A DNA stretch of 23,487 nt, taken from positions 1-23,487 of the forward strand of contig JAZNIW010000044.1 in assembly GCA_045577695.1 (NCBI GenBank). Reading direction: 5' to 3'. The notes beneath the pieces were generated by a model. The model had not been told where the DNA came from. It did not search any database and was given only the letters and a program-made list of their open reading frames with translations. This stretch comes from UMGS1279 sp045577695. Its GTDB lineage: Bacteria > Bacillota > Clostridia > Oscillospirales > Acutalibacteraceae. Position numbers and translations under genes: made by a program. This document shows positions 1-7,220 of the stretch, one piece after another; within the stretch, counting starts at the first letter, position 1, and the number at the start of each line of letters is the position of its first letter.

Positions 1-80
1 GAGCATATTTGGTCCTCCGTTCATGGTTACTAGTCATTTCCATTTTAACGGATTTTTTCCAAATATGCTCTACTTTTTTT
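1..80. repeat. Perfect 12-bp inverted repeat with nested stems
   Basis: GAGCATATTTGG at 1-12 is the exact reverse complement of CCAAATATGCTC at 59-70. Inside it, TCCGTT (16-21) pairs with AACGGA (47-52) and ATGG (23-26) with CCAT (40-43), so the whole segment can fold into one long interrupted stem. On the plus strand a T-rich tract follows from 71. It could be the 3' end of a rightward transcript from outside the window, a small structured RNA, or a short repeat element. The left side is cut by the window edge, so the repeat may extend further. Confidence 0.55.
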
Positions 81-104
81 CTTTTATTTCATTTTTTCTT
101 CGTA

Positions 105-141
105 GGCTCTACTTGGTTACCCCAACATTTATTATAGAGCC
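105..141. repeat. Small 7-bp inverted repeat
   Basis: GGCTCTA at 105-111 and TAGAGCC at 135-141 are exact reverse complements separated by 23 bases. It lies between the inverted-repeat element at the window start and the terminator of the leftward gene. No function can be assigned; it may be a decayed terminator. Confidence 0.3.
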
Positions 142-159
142 AAAATTTAATATCATATA

Positions 160-200
160 AAAAACGCGAGGAGAACCAAATTGGTTTTCTTCGCGTTTTT
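160..200 (-). terminator. Long intrinsic terminator of the leftward acyltransferase-like gene
   Basis: The arms at 161-177 and 183-199 pair almost continuously (core CGCGA/TCGCG, then GAGAACC with GGTTTTC using G-U pairs) around the 5-nt loop AAATT. An A-run on the left and a T-run on the right make it functional in both directions. It begins 3 bases after the stop of the minus-strand gene ending at 204. Confidence 0.85.
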
Positions 201-203
201 CAA

Positions 204-1088
204 TTAGTAAATATCCGGTATTACATCGGTGGGTTCATCCAGTTTATCGGGATGCTTGAGATAATCAATCATCATCTTTAATGCCGAAGCGTAATAGTGA
301 CCATCGCATGTGCGTTCGTCTAAGGTGAATTTAAAATCCACAAATTTTCTTAGTTCCGGTTTTCCTTCCTTATTGAGCACATATTGACTGCGCTTCGCAC
401 TGTAGGAACAAAAAATGGGCACATTACCAAAATTGTACAAATGATGATATATGGCCGGAATACCAAGCGATCCCATCGAGGTAATAAAGAAGGAGCCGTG
501 GAAAGGGCTGACCTTAAGCAAGAATTTTGGAAGAATGCCAAAATAATCCATCAGATTCAACACCCAAACGGCAAATTTTAAAAATAGACCGGGAACATAA
601 TTTAAAATACGAGCCACACTGTCAAAATCGCTCTGATCGCCTTTAACACGGTTTTCTTCCACCAAGTTGTGAATGGTTTGATAGACCTCTTCCGGAGAGG
701 CACCGGGGGAGAAGATGCCTTTGATAATGGTTTCCTGTGCATCCAGTCGCATTTCTTTTTTAATGGCCAACATTACTTGAATATCATTGCGTGCGTAAAT
801 TTTTTGTCCCGAAATAAAGCGATTAATACCTGGACGTTGGGCAACTGTTTTTACATAGGTGGCTAGCATAATATGTAAAATTCCAAAACCCTTTAAGCCT
901 TGCGCACGTTTTTTCTTAAGATATTTTTCAATGTTTTCGATATCAACGGAAACTTCACAAAGATTATTTGCATCGTTTCGTTTGCCCATAATATAAGGGG
1001 AAACGGTGTTCATCGGGTCTAACGATCGTATTTTTCGACCATCCGGTCGGTCGCCAAATTTACGTTTGTACTTTTTCTGCGGTTCCAT
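204..1088 (-). CDS. Stand-alone 2-oxoacid dehydrogenase E2 catalytic-domain-like acyltransferase
   Basis: This 294-residue protein resembles the catalytic domain of dihydrolipoamide acyltransferases (CoA-dependent acyltransferase superfamily, which includes chloramphenicol acetyltransferase), but has no lipoyl or peripheral-subunit-binding domain. Supporting features are a segment near 200-210 with FFITSMGSLGIPA, similar to the E2 pattern, and a C-terminal D257-E-R-T-C-D262-G263 that aligns with the family motif (D)HxxxDG. The usual catalytic histidine is replaced by Glu258, so either the chemistry differs or the protein is non-catalytic. No E1 or E3 genes lie nearby. The start is supported by a GAGGTGA Shine-Dalgarno on the minus strand just before the ATG. 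The substrate is unknown. Confidence 0.75.
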   Translation of the reverse strand: MEPQKKYKRKFGDRPDGRKIRSLDPMNTVSPYIMGKRNDANNLCEVSVDIENIEKYLKKKRAQGLKGFGILHIMLATYVKTVAQRPGINRFISGQKIYARNDIQVMLAIKKEMRLDAQETIIKGIFSPGASPEEVYQTIHNLVEENRVKGDQSDFDSVARILNYVPGLFLKFAVWVLNLMDYFGILPKFLLKVSPFHGSFFITSMGSLGIPAIYHHLYNFGNVPIFCSYSAKRSQYVLNKEGKPELRKFVDFKFTLDERTCDGHYYASALKMMIDYLKHPDKLDEPTDVIPDIY

Positions 1089-1110
1089 TCTGTCACCTCA
1101 CCATAGTATT

Positions 1111-1125
1111 TTAACAAATTGTTAA
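1111..1125. promoter_or_regulatory. Palindromic operator-like site at the transcription start
   Basis: TTAACAA-A-TTGTTAA at 1111-1125 is a perfect 7-bp dyad with a one-base centre. It lies just downstream of the minus-strand -10 box, over the predicted start site and leader, where a repressor site would be expected. The binding protein is unknown. Confidence 0.35.
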
Positions 1126-1132
1126 CAAACTT

Positions 1133-1161
1133 ATTATACCTCTTTTTTTGTCGAATTGCAA
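1133..1161 (-). promoter_or_regulatory. Sigma-A-type promoter for the leftward acyltransferase-like gene
   Basis: On the minus strand, TTGCAA (1156-1161) serves as a -35 and a perfect TATAAT (1133-1138) as the -10, with a 17-nt spacer. The predicted start site is near 1126, about 38 bases before the ATG. Confidence 0.65.
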
Positions 1162-1226
1162 GAATAAAATTAAAATTTGTTTTAATGGACAAACGAGGGT
1201 ATTTGTTAATTTTTCTAAGGAAATTC

Positions 1227-1255
1227 TTGAAAAATTCATAAAGATGTGATAAACT
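1227..1255 (+). promoter_or_regulatory. Promoter for the zinc-ribbon gene, extended -10 type
   Basis: TTGAAA (1227-1232) and TAAACT (1250-1255) are separated by 17 nt, and the -10 is preceded by TGA, giving the TGn extended -10 signature. It lies 38 bases before the ATG at 1294, in the 205-bp divergent region shared with the leftward gene. Confidence 0.5.
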
Positions 1256-1293
1256 AAAAAAAATATAATTGACTGTGGAAAGGTGGAAGAAAA

Positions 1294-1653
1294 ATGGATG
1301 CTTTTGAACAAACCGTGCAAAAAGCAAAAGAACTGTTTGACGTTGCTTGTCAGAAGACAGGCGAAGCCGTTTCGCTACAAAAATTAAAATTTGATTTAAC
1401 CACTTTGGAGAATAAGTTGCAAAAAGCCTATGCAAAATTGGGTGAGATTTTGTATTTTCGGGACGATTCCACCTCTTCTCCCACTGTTGCAGAACAAAAA
1501 ACACGTCAAGAAATTTCTTCCTTGCTTTCGGCAATTGAAGCCAAGAAAGAGGAAATTAGTAGTGCAAAAGGGGAGCGGGGATGTTCGCATTGCAATCATC
1601 GATTTTCGAAACCGGCAAAATTTTGTCCGGTTTGCGGCGCTGCTTTGGATTAA
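1294..1653 (+). CDS. Coiled-coil protein with C-terminal zinc ribbon
   Basis: This 119-residue hypothetical protein has two parts. Residues about 1-92 are charged and helical (likely coiled coil), rich in K, E, Q and A. The C-terminal 25 residues form a zinc ribbon with C97xxC100 and C111-P-V-C114, the second followed by G-A-A-L-D. This layout is common in small Firmicutes proteins of unknown function. A GGAAAGGTGG Shine-Dalgarno precedes the ATG. It is separated from the next gene by a hairpin, so it may be monocistronic. No signal peptide or membrane segment is visible, so it is probably cytoplasmic. Partner and role are unknown. Confidence 0.7.
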   Translation: MDAFEQTVQKAKELFDVACQKTGEAVSLQKLKFDLTTLENKLQKAYAKLGEILYFRDDSTSSPTVAEQKTRQEISSLLSAIEAKKEEISSAKGERGCSHCNHRFSKPAKFCPVCGAALD

Positions 1654-1673
1654 TTGAAACAATAACACATAAA

Positions 1674-1704
1674 AATTCTGTCGATTTTTTTGGTCGACAG
1701 AATT
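1674..1704 (+). terminator. Perfect 11-bp hairpin, weak terminator or leader structure
   Basis: AATTCTGTCGA (1674-1684) and TCGACAGAATT (1694-1704) form an 11-bp perfect stem with a T-rich 9-nt loop. The downstream tract (CTATTTG) is only mildly T-rich, so termination would be inefficient. It lies 20 bases after the zinc-ribbon stop and 23 before the nucleosidase start, so it could instead act as an intergenic processing or stability element. Confidence 0.5.
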
Positions 1705-1727
1705 CTATTTGTTGGAAAGAGGTTACT

Positions 1728-2447
1728 GTGAAAACAAGGTTGAAAATCGGTTTAATTATTGCCGATGAAATGGAGTATGCTGCGTGGGAGGAGGTTATTG
1801 ACCAAACCGCCACGCGCAGGGATTTTTATGCCAGAAAAGGGCATACCTATTGCATAATAAAGGATGGAAAAACCATTCAAATTGATTCTATTTTATGTGG
1901 TATTGGAATGATTAACGCCACCGCTGCTGCGATGCATTTGGTGGAGAACGGCGTAGATATACTTCTAAACTACGGCCTTTCCGGTGGTATTTCCGGCGTA
2001 CGGCGCGGCGATGAGATTATTGGCAGTTCCTTTATTGAGCACGATTTTGATTTGGTTTGTTGCGGTTATAAAAAATGCGAAAAACCGAATCAAACTTATC
2101 TTTACAATGCCGATCCCCTTCTTTGCGAGCTGTTACAAACCATCAAAGGTGGAGCGAAATCCGGTCGTTTAGCCAGTGGAGACCGTTTTGTTTCCGACCC
2201 TGTATTGCGGGATGCCTTGAAAAATGAATTTTCGGTAGCGGCTTGCGATATGGAAACCGCAGCTATTGCATATATTTCACATTTAACCAACACGCCTTTT
2301 ACTTGTTTACGCCGCATTTCGGATGATGCAGGAGAGGATGCCGTTGACGATTACCGAGAAATCAACCATAAACCGATGGTCACCTTAGCACAAGATATGT
2401 TGCAGTTGGCCCAAACATTATGGGAACAAGACCTTTTTTGGAATTAG
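1728..2447 (+). CDS. mtnN: 5'-methylthioadenosine/S-adenosylhomocysteine nucleosidase family protein
   Basis: This 239-residue protein belongs to the PNP/UDP phosphorylase superfamily and most resembles MTA/SAH nucleosidase, which cleaves the glycosidic bond of these S-adenosylmethionine by-products. It has an N-terminal beta strand with acidic residues (IGLIIADEMEYA, where the family has its catalytic Glu), a glycine-rich turn NYGLSGGIS (81-89), SGDRF (150-154), D174-M-E176 (ribose binding) and RISDD with the catalytic Asp at 199. The length fits the family (E. coli about 232). The reading frame is open back to about 1581, but GTG at 1728 with GAAAGAGG upstream is the start that gives the canonical N-terminus. 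D-M-E-T replaces the more usual D-M-E-G/A, so substrate preference is uncertain. Confidence 0.8.
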   Translation: MKTRLKIGLIIADEMEYAAWEEVIDQTATRRDFYARKGHTYCIIKDGKTIQIDSILCGIGMINATAAAMHLVENGVDILLNYGLSGGISGVRRGDEIIGSSFIEHDFDLVCCGYKKCEKPNQTYLYNADPLLCELLQTIKGGAKSGRLASGDRFVSDPVLRDALKNEFSVAACDMETAAIAYISHLTNTPFTCLRRISDDAGEDAVDDYREINHKPMVTLAQDMLQLAQTLWEQDLFWN

Positions 2448-2462
2448 AGAGAGGAATTTTTT

Positions 2463-4166
2463 ATGCCGAAGCAAACCGGACAAAAACAACAAAGTTTTTT
2501 ATACGCAACACTTATCCTCGGCGTTTCCACCTTTATGGTGAAAATTATGGGAGCTTTGTTCCGCATTCCGCTTCAACGCCTTATCGGTACGGCCGGAATG
2601 GGATATTTTTCCACCGCTTATGATATTTTTGTACCCATTTACTCCTTAGCTATGGCCGGGCTTCCCATTGCAGTTTCCCGTATTGTAGCGCAATTTGTGG
2701 CAGAAAAACGCTATCAAGATACCAAAAAAGCCTTAAAGGTAGTAAAAAAAGCCTTTTTGGTAACCGGATTGGTTGGCTTTTTTGCTATGTTTGGATTGGC
2801 GTATGTGGTGGTTGCTGTAGCCAAAAATCCGAATGCTTTGCCTGCCACCTTGGTGATCGCCCCTTCAATTTTATTCTGTTGCTTAATGTCCGCCTATCGC
2901 GGTTATTACGAAGGGCTTCGCAATATGTTTCCCACCGCCATTTCTTCCATTATCGAAGCGGGCGGTAAACTCTTTTTGGGATTCGGATTTGCTTTTACGG
3001 TTATGAAGTGGATGCCGGGTGACCCCGATACCGTGGTTTCCTACGCCGCCGCCGCGGCTATGTTGGGAATTACGCTCGGCACGATGTTCGGCACTGTTTA
3101 TCTCTTTTTCCGTCACAAAACAAAAGGGGACGGTATTACTACGGAACAACTGCAACTCGCCCAAAATGAGACCACAGAAAAGGCCATTTTAAAGGCATTG
3201 ATTGTATTTGCTATTCCGGTTGCAATTGGCTCGTTGGTAAATAATGTTGCCAGTTTAATTGATGTTGTAATGGTGCAACGGCAATTACACACCGCCGTAA
3301 CAAACGCTCCCGATGTATTTCGTCAAATGTATGGAAAGTATTTGCTGAATATTGATGGCGCTGCGTTGACGGATGCCGAAATACCTAATTTCTTATACGG
3401 CTGTTATAAAGGTCAAGCCTATACCATATTCCACTTGGTTCCCACGATTACTTCGGTAGTGGGCATCAGCGCCTTGCCGGTGTTGACTATGGCCTGGACC
3501 GAGGGCGACAAGACGGCCATCAAAGCCAATATCGAATCGATGTTAAAAGTTGTAACCTTAATTGCTTTTCCGGCCGGTATCGGCATCACGGCGTTAGCCC
3601 CGCAAATTGTTGCATTACTTTATGATTCTCACGATGCAGAAATCGCCGCTTCTATCCTGCGTATCTTGGGGATTGCGGCCTGTTTTGCCGGACTTACCAC
3701 AGCCCTTACTAATATGTTACAGGCAATCGGTCGTCCCGGTGTTCCGGTGCGCAATATTGCTGTTGGTGCCGTGATTAAAATCTTGGTCAACTTTGCATTG
3801 GTTGGTCTGCCGCAGATCAACATTATTGGTGCTTCTATCGGCACTTTATTATGCTATGCGTATATTGCTATTGCAGATTTAATTTGTTTAATTCACTATG
3901 CCGGTGTGCGGCTAAGCTTATCCGTAACCATCGTCAAACCTTTGGTGGCCGCATTGATTTGCGGGGGAGTGGCTTATGGTTTAAATACACTGTTTTCTTC
4001 CTTATTTTCTTCTAGTTTAGTAACCGTTTTATCCCTTGGTTTGGCTGTTATCACCTATTTAGTGGCAATGGCCTTGTTACAGTGTATTACAAGGGAAGAT
4101 GTTATCTCGTTACCAAAAGGAGAGAAATTAGCTAAAATTTTCCAAAAATTGCATATAATTCGGTAA
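2463..4166 (+). CDS. SpoVB/MurJ-like polysaccharide flippase (MOP superfamily)
   Basis: This 567-residue multispanning membrane protein is of the polysaccharide-biosynthesis/SpoVB type, which flips lipid-linked precursors across the cytoplasmic membrane. Family traits are the N-terminal FMVKIMGALFRIPLQRLIG and the AGLPIAVSRIVAQFVAEK region, AYRGYYEGLRNMFPTAIS in the middle, and about 14 hydrophobic segments in two halves. Synteny with mazG, hup and rqcP matches the B. subtilis yabM-yabN-yabO region. It is slightly longer than usual because of a loop around residues 285-320. The ATG at 2463 follows GAGAGAGG. Whether it serves peptidoglycan, spore cortex or another glycan cannot be decided. Confidence 0.85.
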   Translation: MPKQTGQKQQSFLYATLILGVSTFMVKIMGALFRIPLQRLIGTAGMGYFSTAYDIFVPIYSLAMAGLPIAVSRIVAQFVAEKRYQDTKKALKVVKKAFLVTGLVGFFAMFGLAYVVVAVAKNPNALPATLVIAPSILFCCLMSAYRGYYEGLRNMFPTAISSIIEAGGKLFLGFGFAFTVMKWMPGDPDTVVSYAAAAAMLGITLGTMFGTVYLFFRHKTKGDGITTEQLQLAQNETTEKAILKALIVFAIPVAIGSLVNNVASLIDVVMVQRQLHTAVTNAPDVFRQMYGKYLLNIDGAALTDAEIPNFLYGCYKGQAYTIFHLVPTITSVVGISALPVLTMAWTEGDKTAIKANIESMLKVVTLIAFPAGIGITALAPQIVALLYDSHDAEIAASILRILGIAACFAGLTTALTNMLQAIGRPGVPVRNIAVGAVIKILVNFALVGLPQINIIGASIGTLLCYAYIAIADLICLIHYAGVRLSLSVTIVKPLVAALICGGVAYGLNTLFSSLFSSSLVTVLSLGLAVITYLVAMALLQCITREDVISLPKGEKLAKIFQKLHIIR

Positions 4167-4194
4167 AATCGTTTGATTTTATCGGTGTTTTTAT
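4161..4194 (+). terminator. Hairpin overlapping the flippase stop codon
   Basis: CGGTAAAATC (4161-4170) pairs with GATTTTATCG (4175-4184) through one G-U pair around a GTTT loop, followed by GTGTTTTTAT. The flippase TAA stop (4164-4166) is inside the stem. The stem is AT-rich, so termination is probably partial. Confidence 0.5.
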
Positions 4195-4232
4195 GATTTT
4201 TTCAAACTAATACTTGATTTTAGGTGAAATTT

Positions 4233-5042
4233 ATGGTACAAGTATATAAGTGGGAACATAAAGATTCCTATTGTGTTAAGGACTTGGTTGCGATTATGGC
4301 TCTTTTGCGTGGCAAAAACGGTTGCCCTTGGGATAAAGAGCAGAATCATACCACCATTCGAAACAATTTATTGGAAGAAGCTTATGAAACGGTCGATGCG
4401 ATTGATCGTTTGAATGATACCGATATGAAAGAAGAACTGGGCGACCTATTGTTGCAGGTAGTTTTTCATTGTCAAATAGCCCAAGAACGGAATGCCTTTG
4501 ACTTGGATGCCGTTGCTGACGGTATTTGCAAAAAGCTGATTTACCGGCACCCGCATATTTTTTCCGACGTAACCGTGCGAGATTCTAATGATGTGCTCAA
4601 CAACTGGGACAAGTTAAAAGGACGAGAGAAAGGAATGCATTCATATTCCGATACATTGCAAGCCGTTCCAAAAGCCTTTCCTGCTGCCTTGAGGGCACAA
4701 AAAGTACAAAAACGTGCCGCCAAAGCCGGTTACGATTTTTGCGATTTAACCCAAGTTATTGCCAAACTGGAAGAGGAATTGGCTGAACTGAAAGAAGCCA
4801 TTTCCCTGCATAATAATGAAGAAGCGGCAAAGGAATTGGGAGATTTATTGTTCTCCGCCGTGAATGTGGCTCGATTTTTAAAGACGGATGCGGAAGAACA
4901 GTTAGCTGCTTCTACCAACCGTTTTACAGAACGATTTATTTTAGCAGAACAAGCGGCCAAACAACAGGGTCGCGATTTAGCTGCTTTAAGCAATGAGGAA
5001 CGAGATATCTTATGGGAAACAGCAAAGGCAACCCAAACCTAA
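4233..5042 (+). CDS. mazG: Nucleoside triphosphate pyrophosphohydrolase MazG
   Basis: This 269-residue protein has two MazG domains and hydrolyses NTPs to NMP plus pyrophosphate, probably sanitising the nucleotide pool. Domain 1 has GCPWDKEQ (30-37), the metal-binding EEAYE (48-52) and KEELGDLL (66-73). Domain 2 has LEEELAELKEAI (179-190) and KELGDLLFSAVNVAR (200-214). A GTG at 4224 is in frame, but AGGTGA (4222-4227) is well placed as a Shine-Dalgarno for ATG 4233, so that start is preferred. B. subtilis YabN carries an extra N-terminal methylase domain that is absent here, as in many Clostridia. Confidence 0.9.
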   Translation: MVQVYKWEHKDSYCVKDLVAIMALLRGKNGCPWDKEQNHTTIRNNLLEEAYETVDAIDRLNDTDMKEELGDLLLQVVFHCQIAQERNAFDLDAVADGICKKLIYRHPHIFSDVTVRDSNDVLNNWDKLKGREKGMHSYSDTLQAVPKAFPAALRAQKVQKRAAKAGYDFCDLTQVIAKLEEELAELKEAISLHNNEEAAKELGDLLFSAVNVARFLKTDAEEQLAASTNRFTERFILAEQAAKQQGRDLAALSNEERDILWETAKATQT

Positions 5043-5097
5043 TGCTTTCACACAGGGTTTCCTGTTGAAATAATAATTTTTATACGGAGGAATTCAT

Positions 5098-5370
5098 ATG
5101 AACAAAACTGAACTCGTAGCAGCAATTGCCGAAAAAGCCGGCCTTGCTAAGAAAGATGCTGACAAAGCTTTAGCCGCTTTCATCGACACCGTTACTGCCG
5201 AACTCAAAGCCGGCGGTAAAGTTCAATTGGTTGGCTTCGGTACTTTTGAAGTGAAAGACAGAGCTGCCAGAACCGGTATCAACCCCAAAACCAAAGAAGC
5301 CATTCAGATTGCAGCTTCGAAAGCTCCCGCATTCAAAGCTGGCGCTGCATTGAAAAACGAAGTTAAATAG
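5098..5370 (+). CDS. hup: HU-family histone-like DNA-binding protein
   Basis: This 90-residue protein is full length for HU. It shows the N-terminal helix MNKTELVAAIAEKAG, the signature GFGTFEVKDRAARTGINP (46-63) with Pro63 at the tip of the DNA-intercalating arm, and the C-terminal AFKAGAALKNEV. It bends and compacts the nucleoid as a dimer. A strong GGAGG lies 8 bases before the ATG and a terminator follows, suggesting high expression. Its place between mazG and rqcP is a common clostridial arrangement. Confidence 0.95.
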   Translation: MNKTELVAAIAEKAGLAKKDADKALAAFIDTVTAELKAGGKVQLVGFGTFEVKDRAARTGINPKTKEAIQIAASKAPAFKAGAALKNEVK

Positions 5371-5385
5371 TTTTTTAAACCGAAG

Positions 5386-5420
5386 AAAAACGCCTCTCTC
5401 CATTGGGGAGAGGTTTTCTT
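5386..5420 (+). terminator. Intrinsic terminator after hup
   Basis: CCTCTCTCC (5393-5401) pairs with GGGGAGAGG (5405-5413), including one G-U pair, around a 3-nt ATT loop and is followed by TTTTCTTT. It sits 22 bases after the hup stop and 24 before the rqcP start, so rqcP is expressed by readthrough or from an unseen promoter. Confidence 0.85.
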
Positions 5421-5437
5421 TATATGAGGTGATAAAA

Positions 5438-5680
5438 ATGCGTTTGGATAAATTTTTAAAAGTTTCCAGGATAATCAAACGGCGCACCGTAGCGAACGAA
5501 GCCTGCGATGCCGGTCGGGTGTTGGTGAATAACAAACCGGCCCGAGCTTCTTACGCGGTAAAGCCGGACGATATTGTGCAGATTGAATTTGGCGGAAAAG
5601 TGATAAAATTCAAGGTTCTTTCTACCACCGAAACTGTGCGAAAAGAAGAGGCTGCTCTAATGTACGTGATGGTCGACTAA
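5438..5680 (+). CDS. rqcP: S4-domain ribosome quality control protein RqcP
   Basis: This 80-residue protein is a close match to B. subtilis RqcP (YabO): MRLDKFLKVSRIIKRRTVAN at the N-terminus, an S4 RNA-binding fold through about residue 55, and a C-terminal RKEEAALMY. It stabilises the P-site tRNA on obstructed 50S subunits so that RqcH can add C-terminal Ala tails. A GTG at 5429 is in frame, but AGGTGA (5427-5432) is a proper Shine-Dalgarno for ATG 5438. The genes that follow it in Bacillus (yabP, yabQ, divIC) are not here. Confidence 0.92.
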   Translation: MRLDKFLKVSRIIKRRTVANEACDAGRVLVNNKPARASYAVKPDDIVQIEFGGKVIKFKVLSTTETVRKEEAALMYVMVD

Positions 5681-5710
5681 AATTCCAAAATAACAAGCCA
5701 ATAAGGAAAA

Positions 5711-5749
5711 TCTTTGACCAGAAAATGTATTCCGGTCTTGTTTTTTTTT
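5711..5749 (+). terminator. Intrinsic terminator after rqcP
   Basis: GACCAGAA (5716-5723) and TTCCGGTC (5730-5737) pair with one A-C mismatch around a 6-nt loop, followed by TTG and nine T residues. It ends the SpoVB-mazG-hup-rqcP series before the promoter of the M50/scp cluster. Confidence 0.7.
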
Positions 5750-5770
5750 GGATTTGTTGTATAATATAAT
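5738..5770 (+). promoter_or_regulatory. Promoter for the M50-scpAB cluster
   Basis: Two overlapping TATAAT boxes occur at 5760-5765 and 5765-5770. A modest -35 (TTGTTT, 5738-5743) lies 16 nt upstream of the first, inside the T-tract of the preceding terminator. The leader to the ATG at 5800 is about 25-30 bases. Confidence 0.5.
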
Positions 5771-5799
5771 AAATATGTATATCTATTGGAGTCGATGTT

Positions 5800-6468
5800 A
5801 TGTTTTCGATGATTGCGAGTGCCATACGAACAGGGAACTTTGATTTTTTTCTGCTGGTTTCCTTTGTTCTTTCGGCTTTAGTTGTAATTTTTATCGGTTC
5901 GCCAATTCACGAGTATGCACACGCCGTTACAGCACAAAAATTAGGTGATCCCACGCCTCGGTATCAAGGACGTACCACCTTAAATCCCTTTGCCCATATT
6001 GAACCACGCGGAGCATTGTTAATTTTATTGTTTGGATTTGGTTGGGCAAAACCCGTATCGGTCAACACCCGTTATTTTCGTAATCCAAAGCGTGATATGG
6101 CTCTCACAGCCTTGGCCGGTCCTGTTTCAAATATTATATTGGGATTTGTCTTTTATCTTTTTTATAAACTGTTAGGCTATTTATCGCATCACGACCTTAT
6201 TTTCTATGTTCAATATTTTTGTTTTTATTGCGTGCAAATCAACATTACATTGGCTGTTTTTAATCTAATCCCCATTCCACCATTGGATGGTTCTCGTCTG
6301 CTATCGGCCTTTTTGTCCGACCGTGCGTATTACACTTTAATGCAGTATGAACGTTACTTTTTCTTGGGTATTGTTTTGTTATTATTCACCAATGTTTTGG
6401 ACACCCCGCTAACGTTTTTACGTTATTTGGTTTATCGTCTGTTTGATATACTCACCTTTTGGTTTTAG
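5800..6468 (+). CDS. Site-2 protease family (M50B) membrane metalloprotease
   Basis: This 222-residue integral membrane protein has the zinc motif H37-E38-Y-A-H41 in a membrane segment and a second metal-ligand motif N155-LIPIPPLDG164 near the C-terminus, with about five hydrophobic segments. It is the short YwhC-type M50 protease without PDZ or CBS domains, which usually lies next to scpA in Clostridia. Members cleave substrates within the membrane; the substrate here is unknown. GGAG lies shortly before the ATG. The stop is 15 bases before the scpA start, so the two are probably cotranscribed. Confidence 0.9.
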   Translation: MFSMIASAIRTGNFDFFLLVSFVLSALVVIFIGSPIHEYAHAVTAQKLGDPTPRYQGRTTLNPFAHIEPRGALLILLFGFGWAKPVSVNTRYFRNPKRDMALTALAGPVSNIILGFVFYLFYKLLGYLSHHDLIFYVQYFCFYCVQINITLAVFNLIPIPPLDGSRLLSAFLSDRAYYTLMQYERYFFLGIVLLLFTNVLDTPLTFLRYLVYRLFDILTFWF

Positions 6469-6482
6469 GAGTGTTTAAAAGA

Positions 6483-7220
6483 ATGGAACACCAAAGCGAA
6501 ACTATGATTTCCTATAAGTTAGAGGGATTTGAAGGTCCGTTAGATCTTTTGCTTTCCCTTCTTTCTAAAAATAAAATCAGCATTTATGATATTCCAATTT
6601 CCAATCTTTGCGAGCAATATTTAACACAAATCGAAGCCTTAAAAGAAAAAGATATGGATATTGCCAGTGAGTTCTTAGAAATGGCTGCTCGCTTGCTCTA
6701 TATAAAAACGGTTAGTCTGCTTCCAAAACACGAGGAGGCGGAGCAACTCAAAGAAGAGTTGGCCGGTGAATTGTTGGAGTATGAACTTTGCCGTACTATG
6801 GCGGCAAAATTTGGAACCATGACCGAAGGGTTTAACTATTTCGTGCGCGAAGCGGAAGAAGTGCCGATAGACCACCGCTATCAACTGGTACACGGTTCCG
6901 GCCTATTGTTGGATGCTTACCTTTCGGCGGTCGGTCGGGGAATGCGAAAGCAACCACCTTCCACCAAAGTCTTCACAAAAATCGTGGCTAAAAAAGTGGT
7001 TGCGGTTTCTACCAAAATCGTCCACGTGATGCGCCGCCTTTGGAGTGGCAAAAAAACAAATCTTCTTAGCATTTTTAAGGAATCCAAAGGACGTTCGGAA
7101 TTGGTGGCTACCTTTTTAGCTGTTTTGGAACTTTGCAAATCCAACCGCGTCAAAATCGAAGGAGACGGCGATGAAATGTTGGTGACTTTGAATAAGGAGC
7201 GTAATGTTCGTGAAGATTAA
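6483..7220 (+). CDS. scpA: Segregation and condensation protein ScpA
   Basis: This 245-residue kleisin subunit of the SMC-ScpAB condensin bridges the SMC heads during chromosome segregation. The N-terminal LEGFEGPLDLLLSLL is diagnostic, followed by the SEFLEMAARLLYIKTVSLLP helix that binds the SMC neck. The C-terminal winged-helix part is around residues 170-240. TTG at 6459 would overlap the M50 gene; ATG 6483, with AGGAG at 6467-6471, is preferred, and ATG 6504 is also possible. It overlaps scpB by 17 bases, which suggests coupled translation. Confidence 0.93.
   Translation: MEHQSETMISYKLEGFEGPLDLLLSLLSKNKISIYDIPISNLCEQYLTQIEALKEKDMDIASEFLEMAARLLYIKTVSLLPKHEEAEQLKEELAGELLEYELCRTMAAKFGTMTEGFNYFVREAEEVPIDHRYQLVHGSGLLLDAYLSAVGRGMRKQPPSTKVFTKIVAKKVVAVSTKIVHVMRRLWSGKKTNLLSIFKESKGRSELVATFLAVLELCKSNRVKIEGDGDEMLVTLNKERNVRED

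Noticed and set aside
1..70. Retron-like msr/msd RNA (12-bp inverted repeats flanking a structured segment)
   Set aside because: The segment is only 70 nt and no reverse transcriptase gene is found in the window.
1019..1534. 171-codon minus-strand ORF spanning the divergent intergenic region
   Set aside because: It overlaps the start of the acyltransferase-like gene and the zinc-ribbon gene in other frames, crosses both promoters and has low-complexity composition; a shadow frame.
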